A DNA stretch of 64,000 bases, taken from contig CAWBQT010000011.1 of the NCBI GenBank assembly GCA_963790875.1, positions 1-64,000 on the forward strand, read 5' to 3'. Positions 25,982 through 34,682 of the stretch are shown here, piece after piece (the stretch's first letter is position 1; every line of letters begins with the position of its first letter). A model generated the notes under the pieces. It was given only the letters and a program-made list of their open reading frames with translations, was not told the origin of the DNA and did not search any database. Source of the stretch: AP-15 sp963790875 (GTDB lineage Bacteria; Pseudomonadota; Alphaproteobacteria; ATCC43930; CGMCC-115725). A program made the position numbers and the translations under genes.

Positions 25982-26483
25982 CCCAAATCACAGCCTATCT
26001 CCTGCGATATTCAGTCGCATCAGCGAGGCAGTAGAAGGAATTAGATCACAACAGACTTCGTGTCTGGGAGAACACTTTAACTAATATTTGTTAATTAATC
26101 AGCCTCTCTCCAGGCCTTTGTGCAATAGGTATAGCTCGGCTGAGCGATGCGTCGGCCGGGGTCGGAACGGCTCCTTTCAGGAGCAAAAAAACCGATTTTC
26201 GAGGGCGGTCCGCCGCATGACTGGGGCGATTCTTACGGTGGCGGGACGACCGGTCGGCAGCCTAGCCTCGTGGCCTCACGGCTCGCCTTGACAAATCACG
26301 ATCGTTCTGAAATTGCGATAATCGCTCTGGGAGGATTTCTCCGTCGTTTCGGCACTCAAACCGGCGGGCGGGTCGGGGTCGGCAATTTCCCGGCTTTTCC
26401 CTGTTCGGCCGATTTAATTCCGCGTTCGGGCGAATTTATTTCCCGTTACGCAACTACGGAATTTCATAGGCAAGTTATCGTAG
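25982..26483. other. AT-rich upstream region, no gene supported
   Basis: About 500 bases between the oxidase start and the cupin end. The first 120 bases are distinctly AT-rich (for example TTAACTAATATTTGTTAATTAA near 26077-26098) and probably contain the promoter of the oxidase operon. Plus-strand frames across it are shadows. Confidence 0.5.
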
Positions 26484-26990
26484 CTAGCCGGGTTGCGGCC
26501 GGGGCCAGAGGCGGCCGAGGGCGCCGCCGACCGGGTCGGTCTCGGGAAAGCCGAGTTCGGCGATGCGGCGGAGCGCTTCGGCGGTCGGCGCATCGCGGCG
26601 GATTCCGATATCCTGTTCCGGCGGATAGGCGCCGACGACGAGGAAATCGGCGCTGGCCGCGATCCGGCAATGGCCGGTCCCGGCCGGCAGCAACGCGACA
26701 TCGCCGGCGGCGACCTGCACTTCCTCGCCCCCGGGTCCGCCCAGCATCAGCCGCGCCGAGCCCGCGGCAAAGCCGAGCGCCTCGTGCGCCGCCGGATGAT
26801 AATGGTGAAAGCCGTGCACGCCGTTGCGCCACAGCGGCGGCCAGCCATTGCCGTGAAACAGGTTTTCGAAGGCTGACGCCATCGCCTCCGGTGCGGCCGG
26901 CGGCAGCACGCCGCGGTACAGCAGCACCGGCAGGCGCGGGTTGTTCGGTACCCCGTCTTTGGGCTCGAGCAACAGGGTCTCGATCGTCAT
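26484..26990 (-). CDS. Cupin-type protein
   Basis: 168 residues from ATG 26990 (GGAGGAGCGGAG upstream). A small cupin barrel: ETLLLEPKDGVPNNPRLPVL at the start, FHHYHPAAHEALGF (paired His residues as metal ligands), GGPGGEEVQVAAGDVALLPA and GTGHCRI in the second cupin motif, and a Pro-rich end. The YRGVLPP and FENLFHGNGWPPLWRNGV segments suggest the YjlB-like group. The start overlaps the stop of the upstream hydrolase (ATGA), so it is translationally coupled. A damaged copy of the 3' half lies at 18.8 kb. Confidence 0.8.
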   Translation of the reverse strand: MTIETLLLEPKDGVPNNPRLPVLLYRGVLPPAAPEAMASAFENLFHGNGWPPLWRNGVHGFHHYHPAAHEALGFAAGSARLMLGGPGGEEVQVAAGDVALLPAGTGHCRIAASADFLVVGAYPPEQDIGIRRDAPTAEALRRIAELGFPETDPVGGALGRLWPRPQPG

Positions 26991-28167
26991 GGCTCCGCTC
27001 CTCCATCCGAATTCTGCCGCCGCAGAAACCCGAGCAGTAAATCGCTGACCCGCTCCGGCTGTTCCTGCTGCACCCAATGCCCGGCGCCGTCGACGAGATG
27101 CACCCCCAGCATGCGGCTGCAGGCGGTCTGCTGCATGCGTTCGAAATTGCCGGGACGCTGATAGGTGCCCCGATCGCTCTTGCCGGCGATGAACAGCGAC
27201 GGTACCTCGATCCTGCGCCCCGAGAACAGGCGCAGCTCGGCGTCGGCGAGCCCCGAGGTGCGGCTCCGATACCAGTTGAGACCGCCCTGGAAGCCGTTGC
27301 GCTCGTATTCCGCGCCGTAGACCGCGAGCTCCTTGTCGGGGAGCCAGCGGCAGGCCGCGATCTCGGCGGCGGACGGCATGACCCCACGACGGTTTCGGCC
27401 ATGTTACGGTCGCGGTCCATGATGTAATAGGTCGGCATCAGGGCCAGTTCCTCGGCGCTCCAGGCCTTGAGCGGATGCGGCTCGTTGCCCGGCCAATCGG
27501 CGCTCTTGTAGTGGAAATAGCCGCGCAAAAATTCGTGCACGCCCTGCGGACAGCGCCACATATCGGCATTGGCCGGCCGCGTCGAATAATACCACTGGTA
27601 GTGCTTGCGCGGCCGGGCAAGTCCGGCGAGGGATGCGTGGATGTCGGGCGCCGATGCCGCCGGCACGCCCGGCGGCGTATCGGCGGTGGCGAACGGGAAG
27701 GCCGGCGGGCCGGCGAACGGTGCGCTCATCAAGGCGACCGAGTGGAACACGTCTGGCCTGATCAGCGCACACCAGGCGGCGACCCCGGCACCGAAATCAT
27801 GGCCGACGACCGCCGCGACAGCGCGATAGCCAAGGGCGAGGACGAGCCCCAGCGCGTCGCGGACCGCGTTCAGTAGGCTGAACGGATGCAGGTCCCCGTC
27901 GTAATCGGCGCTCCAACCTGACGTGCGGCCATAGCCGCGCAGGTCGGGGGCGACGACGTGAAACCCGGCCGCGGCGAGCGGCGGCATGACCTTGCGCCAG
28001 GAATAGGCGATCTCCGGAAAACCGTGCAGCAACAGGATGCAGGGCCGGCCGCGCGGGGCAAAGCCGGCCTCCAGCACGTGCACCCGCAGCCCATTCACAT
28101 CGGGCACGAAACGCGCGCGGATGCCGGCCGGCAATGCGGCGCTGTCGAGCGGCGGCAGATCGGTCAT
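26987..28167 (-). CDS. Epoxide-hydrolase-like alpha/beta hydrolase with one frameshift
   Basis: The N-terminal frame (28167 to about 27380) has VHVLEAGFAPRGRPCILLLH, GFPEIAYSWRKVMP (oxyanion HGFPE), DLRGYGRTSGW, and the nucleophile VGHDFGAGVAAWCA (Asp in GHDxG, as in epoxide hydrolases). After MAETVVG the protein continues one base out of frame at about 27379-26987, including GLNWYRSRTSGLADAELRLF, VPSLFIAGKSDRG (acid) and LVDGAGHWVQQEQPERVSDL (His). Adding one G to the GGGG at the junction restores a full enzyme. This is either a sequencing error or a recent pseudogene. It belongs to the operon with the upstream amidohydrolase (21 bases) and the downstream cupin (overlap). Confidence 0.78.
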
Positions 28168-28188
28168 TTGGGCCTCGCGGACTACGAA

Positions 28189-29334
28189 TCAGGTCTGCCT
28201 GAAGCAGCGGTTGGCATTCTCCCAGAACAGCTTCTGCCGGGTGTCCGGCCCGAGGCTCGGCCATTCGAGGATCTTGTCGATCGAGTGTGGAAACCAGGAT
28301 TCGTAATGCGGATAATCCGAGCCGAACATCAGGACGCCGTCACCCAAGGCACCCGATACCATCTGGAACATCGGCTCGCCTTCATGCGCCTCGATGTTGC
28401 AGAAGACCCGGCCGGCGGCGAAATGCTCGCTCGGCAGATGCTTCAATTCGGCGGTGCGGCCGACGTAACCGACCTGCTCGTCCATGCGCCGCGCCCAGAA
28501 CGGCAGCCAGCCAAAGCCGCATTCGAGGACGCAGAGCCGCAGTCCGGGATAGCGGTCGAGGATGCCGCCGGCGAGAAAGCCGGCCATGAAGCGCATCGCT
28601 CCCCAGGGGTGGGCGCACAGCCGCGCCAGATAGACATTGTCCCACATGTCCCCGTAGCCGGGGAAATAGGGCGGCGACCATGTAAAGCTGTGATGCACGA
28701 TCGCCAGGTCGTGCTCTTCGGCGGCGCGCCAGATCGGTTCGAGATCGGGATGGTCGACCGGCCGGTCGTTATCGAGCAACGGCTGCACCGCGACCGCCCA
28801 TTTCGCTTTGCCCCAGTCGCGGATCTCGCGCACCGCCTCGGCGATATCGCGGGTCGAGGCGACGATCGGGCCTTTCAGCCGGCCCGGGAACGGCCCGCAG
28901 AAATCCTGCATGTGGCGGTGATAGGCGCGGATCAGCCCGGTTTCGAGCGATACGTCGGGCAGGCCGACGACGCTCGTCCACACCGAAGGTACGAGGAAAT
29001 GCACGTCCGAACCTTCGGCATCCATGTCGAGGACGCGGTTGTCGGAGCGGTCGTCGACGACGCCGGGCCGCGGCCGCCGCTCGCCGCGCCAGACGCGGCC
29101 GTCGGGCGAGCCGGGGCGCGGCTCGGCCTCGCCCAAGGTGCGCTCGTACCGCTTGCCGGCGAAGCGATAGGTGTGGCGGACGGCACCGTCGGCGCTGCGC
29201 GATTTGATCGCGACGCGATAGGGGGCGAGATCGTCGAGCCGCGGGCGGAAACCGGGATCGACGTATTTTTCGAGAACATCGGCGCCGGGGTCGATATGCG
29301 TATCGGTATCGTAGATCCGGAAGCCTTCCTTCAT
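28189..29334 (-). CDS. Amidohydrolase-2 family metal-dependent hydrolase/decarboxylase
   Basis: 381 residues of the ACMSD-like amidohydrolase-2 group (TIM barrel, divalent metal; family members include decarboxylases and hydrolases). Motifs: FRIYDTDTHIDPGADVLEKY (D-x-H metal start), AIVHHSFTWSPPYFPGYGDM, and the conserved end VLMFGSDYPHYESWFPHSID. First gene of the amidohydrolase / epoxide-hydrolase-like / cupin operon. GCGAGGA just upstream of ATG serves as ribosome site. It is one of four amidohydrolase-2 proteins in the window. Confidence 0.87.
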   Translation of the reverse strand: MKEGFRIYDTDTHIDPGADVLEKYVDPGFRPRLDDLAPYRVAIKSRSADGAVRHTYRFAGKRYERTLGEAEPRPGSPDGRVWRGERRPRPGVVDDRSDNRVLDMDAEGSDVHFLVPSVWTSVVGLPDVSLETGLIRAYHRHMQDFCGPFPGRLKGPIVASTRDIAEAVREIRDWGKAKWAVAVQPLLDNDRPVDHPDLEPIWRAAEEHDLAIVHHSFTWSPPYFPGYGDMWDNVYLARLCAHPWGAMRFMAGFLAGGILDRYPGLRLCVLECGFGWLPFWARRMDEQVGYVGRTAELKHLPSEHFAAGRVFCNIEAHEGEPMFQMVSGALGDGVLMFGSDYPHYESWFPHSIDKILEWPSLGPDTRQKLFWENANRCFRQT

Positions 29335-29514
29335 TCCTCGCCTCTCTGATATGCGGCTCGGCCCGCCGGCATTGTGGACCGGCCGATCCGGCGGCGTCCA
29401 TGCCGGCGATGCGCAACGGCCTCTGATCCGCGAACACCCACAGGAAGGGTGCGGATCACGGGCAGATTTTCACGATCGGTACACTCGCATCGGTTGCGGT
29501 TATGATCCTCTGCC

Positions 29515-31365
29515 ATGAGACAGAAATCATTCCCGACAGTCCCCGCATCCGAGGACTGCCGCTTTGATGCAGTCGGTGTCATCCTCCGCTGCCTGGCGAT
29601 CCTGGTTTCGGCGCTGATCGTCGCCGGCCCGGCACATGCAGCGGCAGTGACCGTGCAAGTCTCACCGCCGACGAAAACCCTGGCGCCGCAGGGAACCCAG
29701 CAATTCATGGCGACGGTGACCGGAACCGCCAACACCGCCGTCACCTGGCTGGTGAACGGCATCCCCGGCGGGGCCCCGTCGCTCGGGCTGATCTCCAGCA
29801 TCGGGCTCTATGCCGCCCCGGCGGATGTCCCGGCGCAGATCTCGGTCGCGATCGAGGCTCAGTCGGTCGCGTCGCCATTGGCGAATGGCGCCGCCGCGGT
29901 CGACGTCACCGCCGCCACGGCATCGCCCGGGTCGGCCTTTTATGTTGCGACCAGCGGCAACGACGACAACGCCGGAGGCGAGGCAAATCCGTGGCGCACG
30001 ATCCAGCACGCGGTCGACACCGTTCCGGCCGGCGCCACGATCAATGTCGACACCGGGATCTACAACGAATTGGTCACGCTCACCCGTTCCGGGTCGGCGA
30101 CCGCAGGTTTCATCACGGTGACCGCCGTGCCGGGCGCATCGCCGGTCGTCGACGGCACGGGCTTGAAGATCCCGAACGGCGAGAACGGCCTCTTTACGCT
30201 CGACAGTGTCAGCTTTGTCCGGATCATCGGCTTCACGATCCGCAACTACCGGAGCAATAGCGCGGCACTCGATCCGATCGGCATTTACGTCATCGGCGCC
30301 GGCAGCAATATCGAGATCCTGAACAACCACGTCGAGAACATCGTCACGTCAGGAAAGACCAGTCAATTCGATGCCCTCGGCATCGCCGTCTACGGCACTT
30401 CGGCGCCGGTCGGCCTGACCGATGTGATCCTTGCCGGCAACGAACTCGACGATCTCGTCACCGGGTTCAGTGAATCGCTCGCCATTACCGGCAATGTCCA
30501 ATACTGGCAGGTGACCGGCAACCAGATACACGACAACGACAATATCGGCATCGACATCGCCGGCTACGAGCACGTGGCCCACAAATCCGCGTTCGACCGG
30601 GCGCGAAACGGCTATATCGCCGGCAATACCGTCTACAACATCAGCTCATTGCACAACCCCGCCTACAGGGGCGAGGAGTCGGCAGACGGCATCTATGTCG
30701 ACGGCGGTGCCGACGTCGTCATCGAGCGAAATGTCGTGCACGCCACCGATCTCGGCATCGAGGCGGCGAGCGAACACTTCGGCCACACCAGCGACCGGGT
30801 GACGATCCGCAGCAATATCGTCTATGCGAGCAATCAGGTGGGCATCTCGATCGGCGGCTATGCCGAGCGCGTCGGCGGCACCACGAACTGCATCATCGTC
30901 AACAACACGCTCTACGGCAACGGCACGGCGCGCAATAGCGAGGGCGAATTCCAGATTCAATTCCATGCCAGCGGCAACACCTTCATGAACAACATCGCCG
31001 AGGCCGACAACAGCCAGAACCTGCTGCTCTACAGCTTTGTCACGACGCCGACGCATCCGGCGGCGCTCGATTACAATCTCTACGATGCCCCCGGCGGGGC
31101 CGACCACAGCCAGTGGGAATGGCTACACAAGACCTATTCGTCCTTTACCGGTTATCAAACGGCGACCGGCAACGACGCAAAATCCGGCTTTGCCGATCCA
31201 CAATTCGTCGACCCCGCGACATTCGATTTCGCGCTTGCCGCCGGGTCGCCGGCGCTTGATACCGGCGTCCTGCTGCCGCTGTCCTCGATCGGCCTGTTCG
31301 ACTTCGCCGGCAACCCGCGCAGGACGGCGCAGGGCGAGATCGACCGGGGCGCCTATCAGAATTGA
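29515..31365 (+). CDS. Secreted right-handed beta-helix protein with N-terminal Ig-like domain
   Basis: 616 residues. A late signal segment lies at about 21-43 (ILRCLAILVSALIVAGPAHA). Residues 45-130 form a bacterial Ig-like fold (VQVSPPTKTLAPQGTQQFMA, GLYAAPADVP). From about 145 the sequence AFYVATSGNDDNAGGEANPW then RTIQHAVDTVPAGATINVDT starts a DUF1565-type parallel beta-helix. Its coils carry the pattern NIEILNNHV, VVIERNVVHATDLGIE and VTIRSNIVYASNQVGISIGG, and the end is LDTGVLLPLSSIGLFDFAGN then GAYQN. Such proteins bind or cut surface polysaccharide; no catalytic set is recognised. Divergent from the amidohydrolase operon. Confidence 0.83.
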   Translation: MRQKSFPTVPASEDCRFDAVGVILRCLAILVSALIVAGPAHAAAVTVQVSPPTKTLAPQGTQQFMATVTGTANTAVTWLVNGIPGGAPSLGLISSIGLYAAPADVPAQISVAIEAQSVASPLANGAAAVDVTAATASPGSAFYVATSGNDDNAGGEANPWRTIQHAVDTVPAGATINVDTGIYNELVTLTRSGSATAGFITVTAVPGASPVVDGTGLKIPNGENGLFTLDSVSFVRIIGFTIRNYRSNSAALDPIGIYVIGAGSNIEILNNHVENIVTSGKTSQFDALGIAVYGTSAPVGLTDVILAGNELDDLVTGFSESLAITGNVQYWQVTGNQIHDNDNIGIDIAGYEHVAHKSAFDRARNGYIAGNTVYNISSLHNPAYRGEESADGIYVDGGADVVIERNVVHATDLGIEAASEHFGHTSDRVTIRSNIVYASNQVGISIGGYAERVGGTTNCIIVNNTLYGNGTARNSEGEFQIQFHASGNTFMNNIAEADNSQNLLLYSFVTTPTHPAALDYNLYDAPGGADHSQWEWLHKTYSSFTGYQTATGNDAKSGFADPQFVDPATFDFALAAGSPALDTGVLLPLSSIGLFDFAGNPRRTAQGEIDRGAYQN

Positions 31366-31406
31366 CCGGCACTACTCCGGAAACGCCGAACGCGCTGGCG
31401 CAGGAA

Positions 31407-31431
31407 GAGCGGATTTTGGCAAGATCCGCTC
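31407..31431. terminator. Hairpin 40 bases after the beta-helix gene
   Basis: A perfect 8-base inverted repeat (GAGCGGAT, 9-base loop, ATCCGCTC) lies downstream of the stop at 31365. There is no T-tract, so it is a candidate terminator or 3' end hairpin only. Confidence 0.4.
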
Positions 31432-31545
31432 AGACCGAGACTTCAGGGTAGGGATCCTTGTCGCTGGTAAAAAGCCCTCTTTGACCGCTGATCACCGATC
31501 AGCGCTGATCCCGCTTCAGCGCCCAAAACGCGGCCTTGCGCAACG

Positions 31546-32240
31546 TTGCGCGCGCCGGTTGGGTTGCGATACCGTCCCCGCGTGGACGCAGACGCCATCT
31601 TCGACCCGGGGTTTTTGACGTTCCTCAAAACATTTGTAGATGTCCATCACTCGATTTATCCGACCGTACCGCCGCAAGGGATCTACTTCGAAGCTCTGGT
31701 GGAGCGGACGTTCCGAGCCATTCACAAACCATTGACAGTGATCAAGGCCGGCGGAGTCAATCAACCGCGCTACGACATCCAATTCGAGGGCCATCGAATC
31801 TCGTTGAAGACCGAAACAGGGCTGGGAACGAAACGCCACTCGATCAATATCACGAAGTTATGCACTACGGAGCGAGAACCCTGGCCTGGGAGGCTAACAC
31901 CCTCAAGACCCGTGCGATGGAGCATTTAAGCCGGTACGATATTATTCTGATGTTGCGCGCGATTTGGGAACCGCAGACGATGCGCTATCAACTTGTCGAC
32001 ATCCCGGTGGATTTGCTGCGCCTTTTAATGGGCTGCCGGCCTTTGCCGGTCGGCAAGCGTATTACGAGGCCCAGCCTCGGTGCGGACGTTGTACGCGAAG
32101 GAGAGACCCTCTTTCGGGTGCATTTCGACGGTTCGGATGGAAAATGCCAAATTCGAAATCTGCGGATGCAAGATTGCAAACTCCTTCTGGAGTGGGAGAA
32201 ACTTCGCGAGCCCACGGTGATTGTGGCAGCACTTGAGTAA
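31546..32240 (+). pseudogene. Type II restriction-endonuclease-like protein, frameshifted
   Basis: The first part (from TTG 31546 or GTG 31582) reads DAIFDPGFLTFLKTFVDVHH, then VPPQGIYFEALVERTF and QPRYDIQFEGHRISLKTETG, whose Asp and Lys are spaced like a PD-(D/E)xK nuclease core (the Glu is replaced by Ser). Near 31890 the frame breaks; one base over it continues EANTLKTRAMEHLSRYDIIL, YQLVDIPVDLLRLLMG and LRMQDCKLLLEWEKL to TGA 32240. The stop lies 12 bases from the end of a convergent DNA methyltransferase gene, a common restriction-modification layout. The nuclease assignment rests on this context and the motif only. Confidence 0.55.
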
Positions 32241-32252
32241 TTTGCGCCTCGA

Positions 32253-33101
32253 TCACTCGCACCGGTTGGATTTTCTGAAAACGATCCAATAACAATGCTG
32301 TCGCCGGCTGTGATGTGCGGTTTTCCATTTCGGATCGATGATCGGTCCCTTGCGCACCTTGATAATGCAATCGCACGGCGTAAAACCTGCCGATTGGCCG
32401 GCATAGATTAGGTCCACATGCGCCCATTGGTATCGATGATTATGCACGTAATCGGTGATCTTACAAAGCAGTAATCCGCCGTCGGTCAATACACGCCACG
32501 CTTCTTCCATGAATGCCGGATAGGTATGAGCGAAAGTATACCCGGTTTCCTTTGGGGAGCGTGCGCCAAGTCCAAAGCGTGTATTAAAATCTTTCGACCG
32601 GTCGCGACCTTGATTCGGAATATGGGGAGGATCATAGACCACCACATCAAAAGCCGCAGAACGGAATGGCATAGCACCATTATCGGCGCAGACATTCGGG
32701 CAATGGCGCCGGTCGATATCCAATCCTATGATCGGTCGGGTGCTGTTCCGCCAGAACCGACGACCGTTGACGGTCGCATCAAGGATCAATTGGGGTTCGC
32801 GGCGAGGATAAAATCTGAGGAGTTGTTCGATCAGCTCAGCATCTTCTTCGCCGTACCACACCGAATCGAGAGGGCGATAGCATGCGTCGACATCCCGCCG
32901 CTCATCAGCAAGATGATAAGTACGCCGCGATTCCCCTGGTGCCACTGGGGCATCCTGCTCAGCCCGAGGGCGTGCCGCAAGAGGCGGAGAAGCGCTCCCG
33001 CCGGAGGCGCTGGCCGCCGGCATCAGTTCGGTCGGCGGGCTTCGGCCGATCAACAGATCGATTAGATCGTCGTTTGAAAGATCCTCATAGAGTTTGGCCA
33101 C
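32253..33101 (-). CDS. Class I SAM-dependent DNA methyltransferase (DPPH motif)
   Basis: 282 residues from GTG 33101. The N-terminal 110 residues are variable (MAKLYEDLSNDDLIDLLIG). The methyltransferase core shows motif I LILDATVNGRRFWRNSTRPI, acidic loop GLDIDRRHCP, and motif IV FDVVVYDPPHIPNQGRDRSK, the DPPx catalytic tetrad of N4-cytosine/N6-adenine enzymes, followed by GGLLLCKITDYVHNHRYQWA. DPPH rather than DPPY marks a known subgroup often found beside restriction genes. Convergent with the nuclease-like frame, so this may be the protective half of a damaged restriction-modification unit. Confidence 0.75.
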   Translation of the reverse strand: MAKLYEDLSNDDLIDLLIGRSPPTELMPAASASGGSASPPLAARPRAEQDAPVAPGESRRTYHLADERRDVDACYRPLDSVWYGEEDAELIEQLLRFYPRREPQLILDATVNGRRFWRNSTRPIIGLDIDRRHCPNVCADNGAMPFRSAAFDVVVYDPPHIPNQGRDRSKDFNTRFGLGARSPKETGYTFAHTYPAFMEEAWRVLTDGGLLLCKITDYVHNHRYQWAHVDLIYAGQSAGFTPCDCIIKVRKGPIIDPKWKTAHHSRRQHCYWIVFRKSNRCE

Positions 33102-33387
33102 GTGGAAGCCTTACGCCAGGAACGAGGAACAGCCATTCAGCGATGCTGGTCCTCTTCAAGCTACTGAAAATTGCACTTCTTTGGCCAGAACAAAATGCGA
33201 ACGGAGTTGCTCTACGAGGCCGAAGCGGAAGCCGCCCGCCAACTCGGCGCCGAATCGATGAGAGGCCAGCCTGTTGTCGGCCGCGGATCACCGCTGATTT
33301 GCGGGTGCGCCGCCAGCGTTCACGAGGCTGACCCGGCAATCAGCAGGCGGCGAGGGCGGCGGTCATCGTCGGGCGCTTGCTGCGGAA

Positions 33388-33587
33388 CTACGTCGCCTTC
33401 TCGAAGGCATCGGCGATGCGCGGCAAAGTCGGTTCCTGAAGCGGCTTGCCAACGAGCGGGATCGCCACCGGCAACCCGCCGGCGCCGAGCCCGACCCTTG
33501 CCGAACAAGGACGTGCTGGAGCTACCGAATTTCACGATGCCGTTTAATGTAAACGTCGCCGATTATCCCGCGATTCCGATTGATTGA
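33388..33587. pseudogene. Scrambled amidase C-terminus (two pieces in opposite orientation)
   Basis: On the minus strand, about 33509 to 33388 reads GLGAGGLPVAIPLVGKPLQE followed by IADAFEKAT and a stop, the end of an amidase-signature protein. On the plus strand, about 33508-33587 reads DVLELPNFTMPFNVNVADYP then AIPID and a stop, the segment that normally comes just before it. The two pieces of one gene therefore lie next to each other but inverted. The catalytic region is missing, so it is a remnant left by an inversion. Confidence 0.6.
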
Positions 33588-33653
33588 ATTCGGAGTAGAT
33601 TTTGCCGAACGGCGCCGCCGGTAATCGGCGCGCCTGCCCCGAGGGAGAACGCC

Positions 33654-34682
33654 ATGCCGAGCGAAGCCCGCGCCTATCCACGTCCGCTGCCCAATGTCGA
33701 ATGGCTCGGCAAACTCAGCGAGGAAATCCTCGAGCCCGGTCTGCCGATCGTCGATCCGCACCATCATCTGTGGGATCACCCGGGCAGCCGCTATCTGCTC
33801 GACGAACTCCTGGCCGACGTCGGTTCAGGGCACAACATCGCCGCCACCGTGTTCATCCAGTGCGGTTCGGGCTATCGCATCAGCGGGCCGGAGGAAATGC
33901 GGCCAGTCGGCGAAAGCGAGTTCGTCCGGGCGATCGCCGAGGAGGGCGATCGGCTCAGCGGCAAGACCAAGATCTGCGCCGGGATCGTCAGCTTTGCCGA
34001 CCTGCGGCTGCCGCATGTCGACGCCGTGCTCGAAGCGCAGATCGGCGCAGCCGGCGGACGGTTTCGCGGCATCCGGCAGATCGCGGCATATGACCCGGCA
34101 ATCATCGGCGCCTCCTCCTATGTGCCGCCGCCGGGGCTGATGGACGACCCGGGCTTCCGCCGCGGCCTGACGCGGCTGCCGGCGCATGATTTGACGTTCG
34201 AAGCGTGGATCTATCACCCGCAGATCAAGACCCTGACCGAGGTCGCGGGCGAATGCCCGGAGGTGAAGATCGTGCTCAACCATTTCGGCGGTCCGCTCGG
34301 CGTCGGCCCCTACAAGCGAGACGCCGTGTTCCCTGGCTGGCGCGCCGACATCAAGGCATTGGCAAGCTGCCCGAACGTCTATGTGAAGCTCGGCGGGCTG
34401 GCGATGATCGTCAACGCCTTCGATTTCCACCAGGCGCCGCTGCCGCCCTCGTCGGGAGAGATGGCCAATGCCTGGCGGCCCTATGTCGAGGCTTGCATCG
34501 AGAGTTTCGGCGCCCGCCGCTGCATGTTCGAGAGCAACTTCCCGGTCGACAAGGGCGCCTGCAGCTATCCGGTGCTGTGGAACGCTTTCAAGCGGTTGGC
34601 GAGCGGCGCCTCGGCATCCGAAAAGGCCGATCTCTTTGCCGGCACGGCGGCGCGCTTCTACCGGCTGGCGACGGTTCTATAA
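33654..34682 (+). CDS. Amidohydrolase-2 family hydrolase (TIM-barrel lactonase/ACMSD type)
   Basis: 342 residues from ATG 33654 with GAGGGAGAACGCC upstream. Metal motif at the start: GLPIVDPHHHLWDHPGSRYL; then FRGIRQIAAYDPAIIG, KIVLNHFGGPLGVGPYKRDA, YVKLGGLAMI and RRCMFESNFPVDKGACSYPV. This pattern matches the predicted metal-dependent hydrolase group that includes 2-pyrone-4,6-dicarboxylate lactonase relatives. Its stop overlaps the stop of the convergent amidohydrolase by six bases. Confidence 0.88.
   Translation: MPSEARAYPRPLPNVEWLGKLSEEILEPGLPIVDPHHHLWDHPGSRYLLDELLADVGSGHNIAATVFIQCGSGYRISGPEEMRPVGESEFVRAIAEEGDRLSGKTKICAGIVSFADLRLPHVDAVLEAQIGAAGGRFRGIRQIAAYDPAIIGASSYVPPPGLMDDPGFRRGLTRLPAHDLTFEAWIYHPQIKTLTEVAGECPEVKIVLNHFGGPLGVGPYKRDAVFPGWRADIKALASCPNVYVKLGGLAMIVNAFDFHQAPLPPSSGEMANAWRPYVEACIESFGARRCMFESNFPVDKGACSYPVLWNAFKRLASGASASEKADLFAGTAARFYRLATVL

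Noticed and set aside
26464..28167. 567-codon frame as one fused hydrolase
   Set aside because: After about 27380 it is out of frame with the hydrolase; the rest is a shadow of the true C-terminus and the cupin gene.
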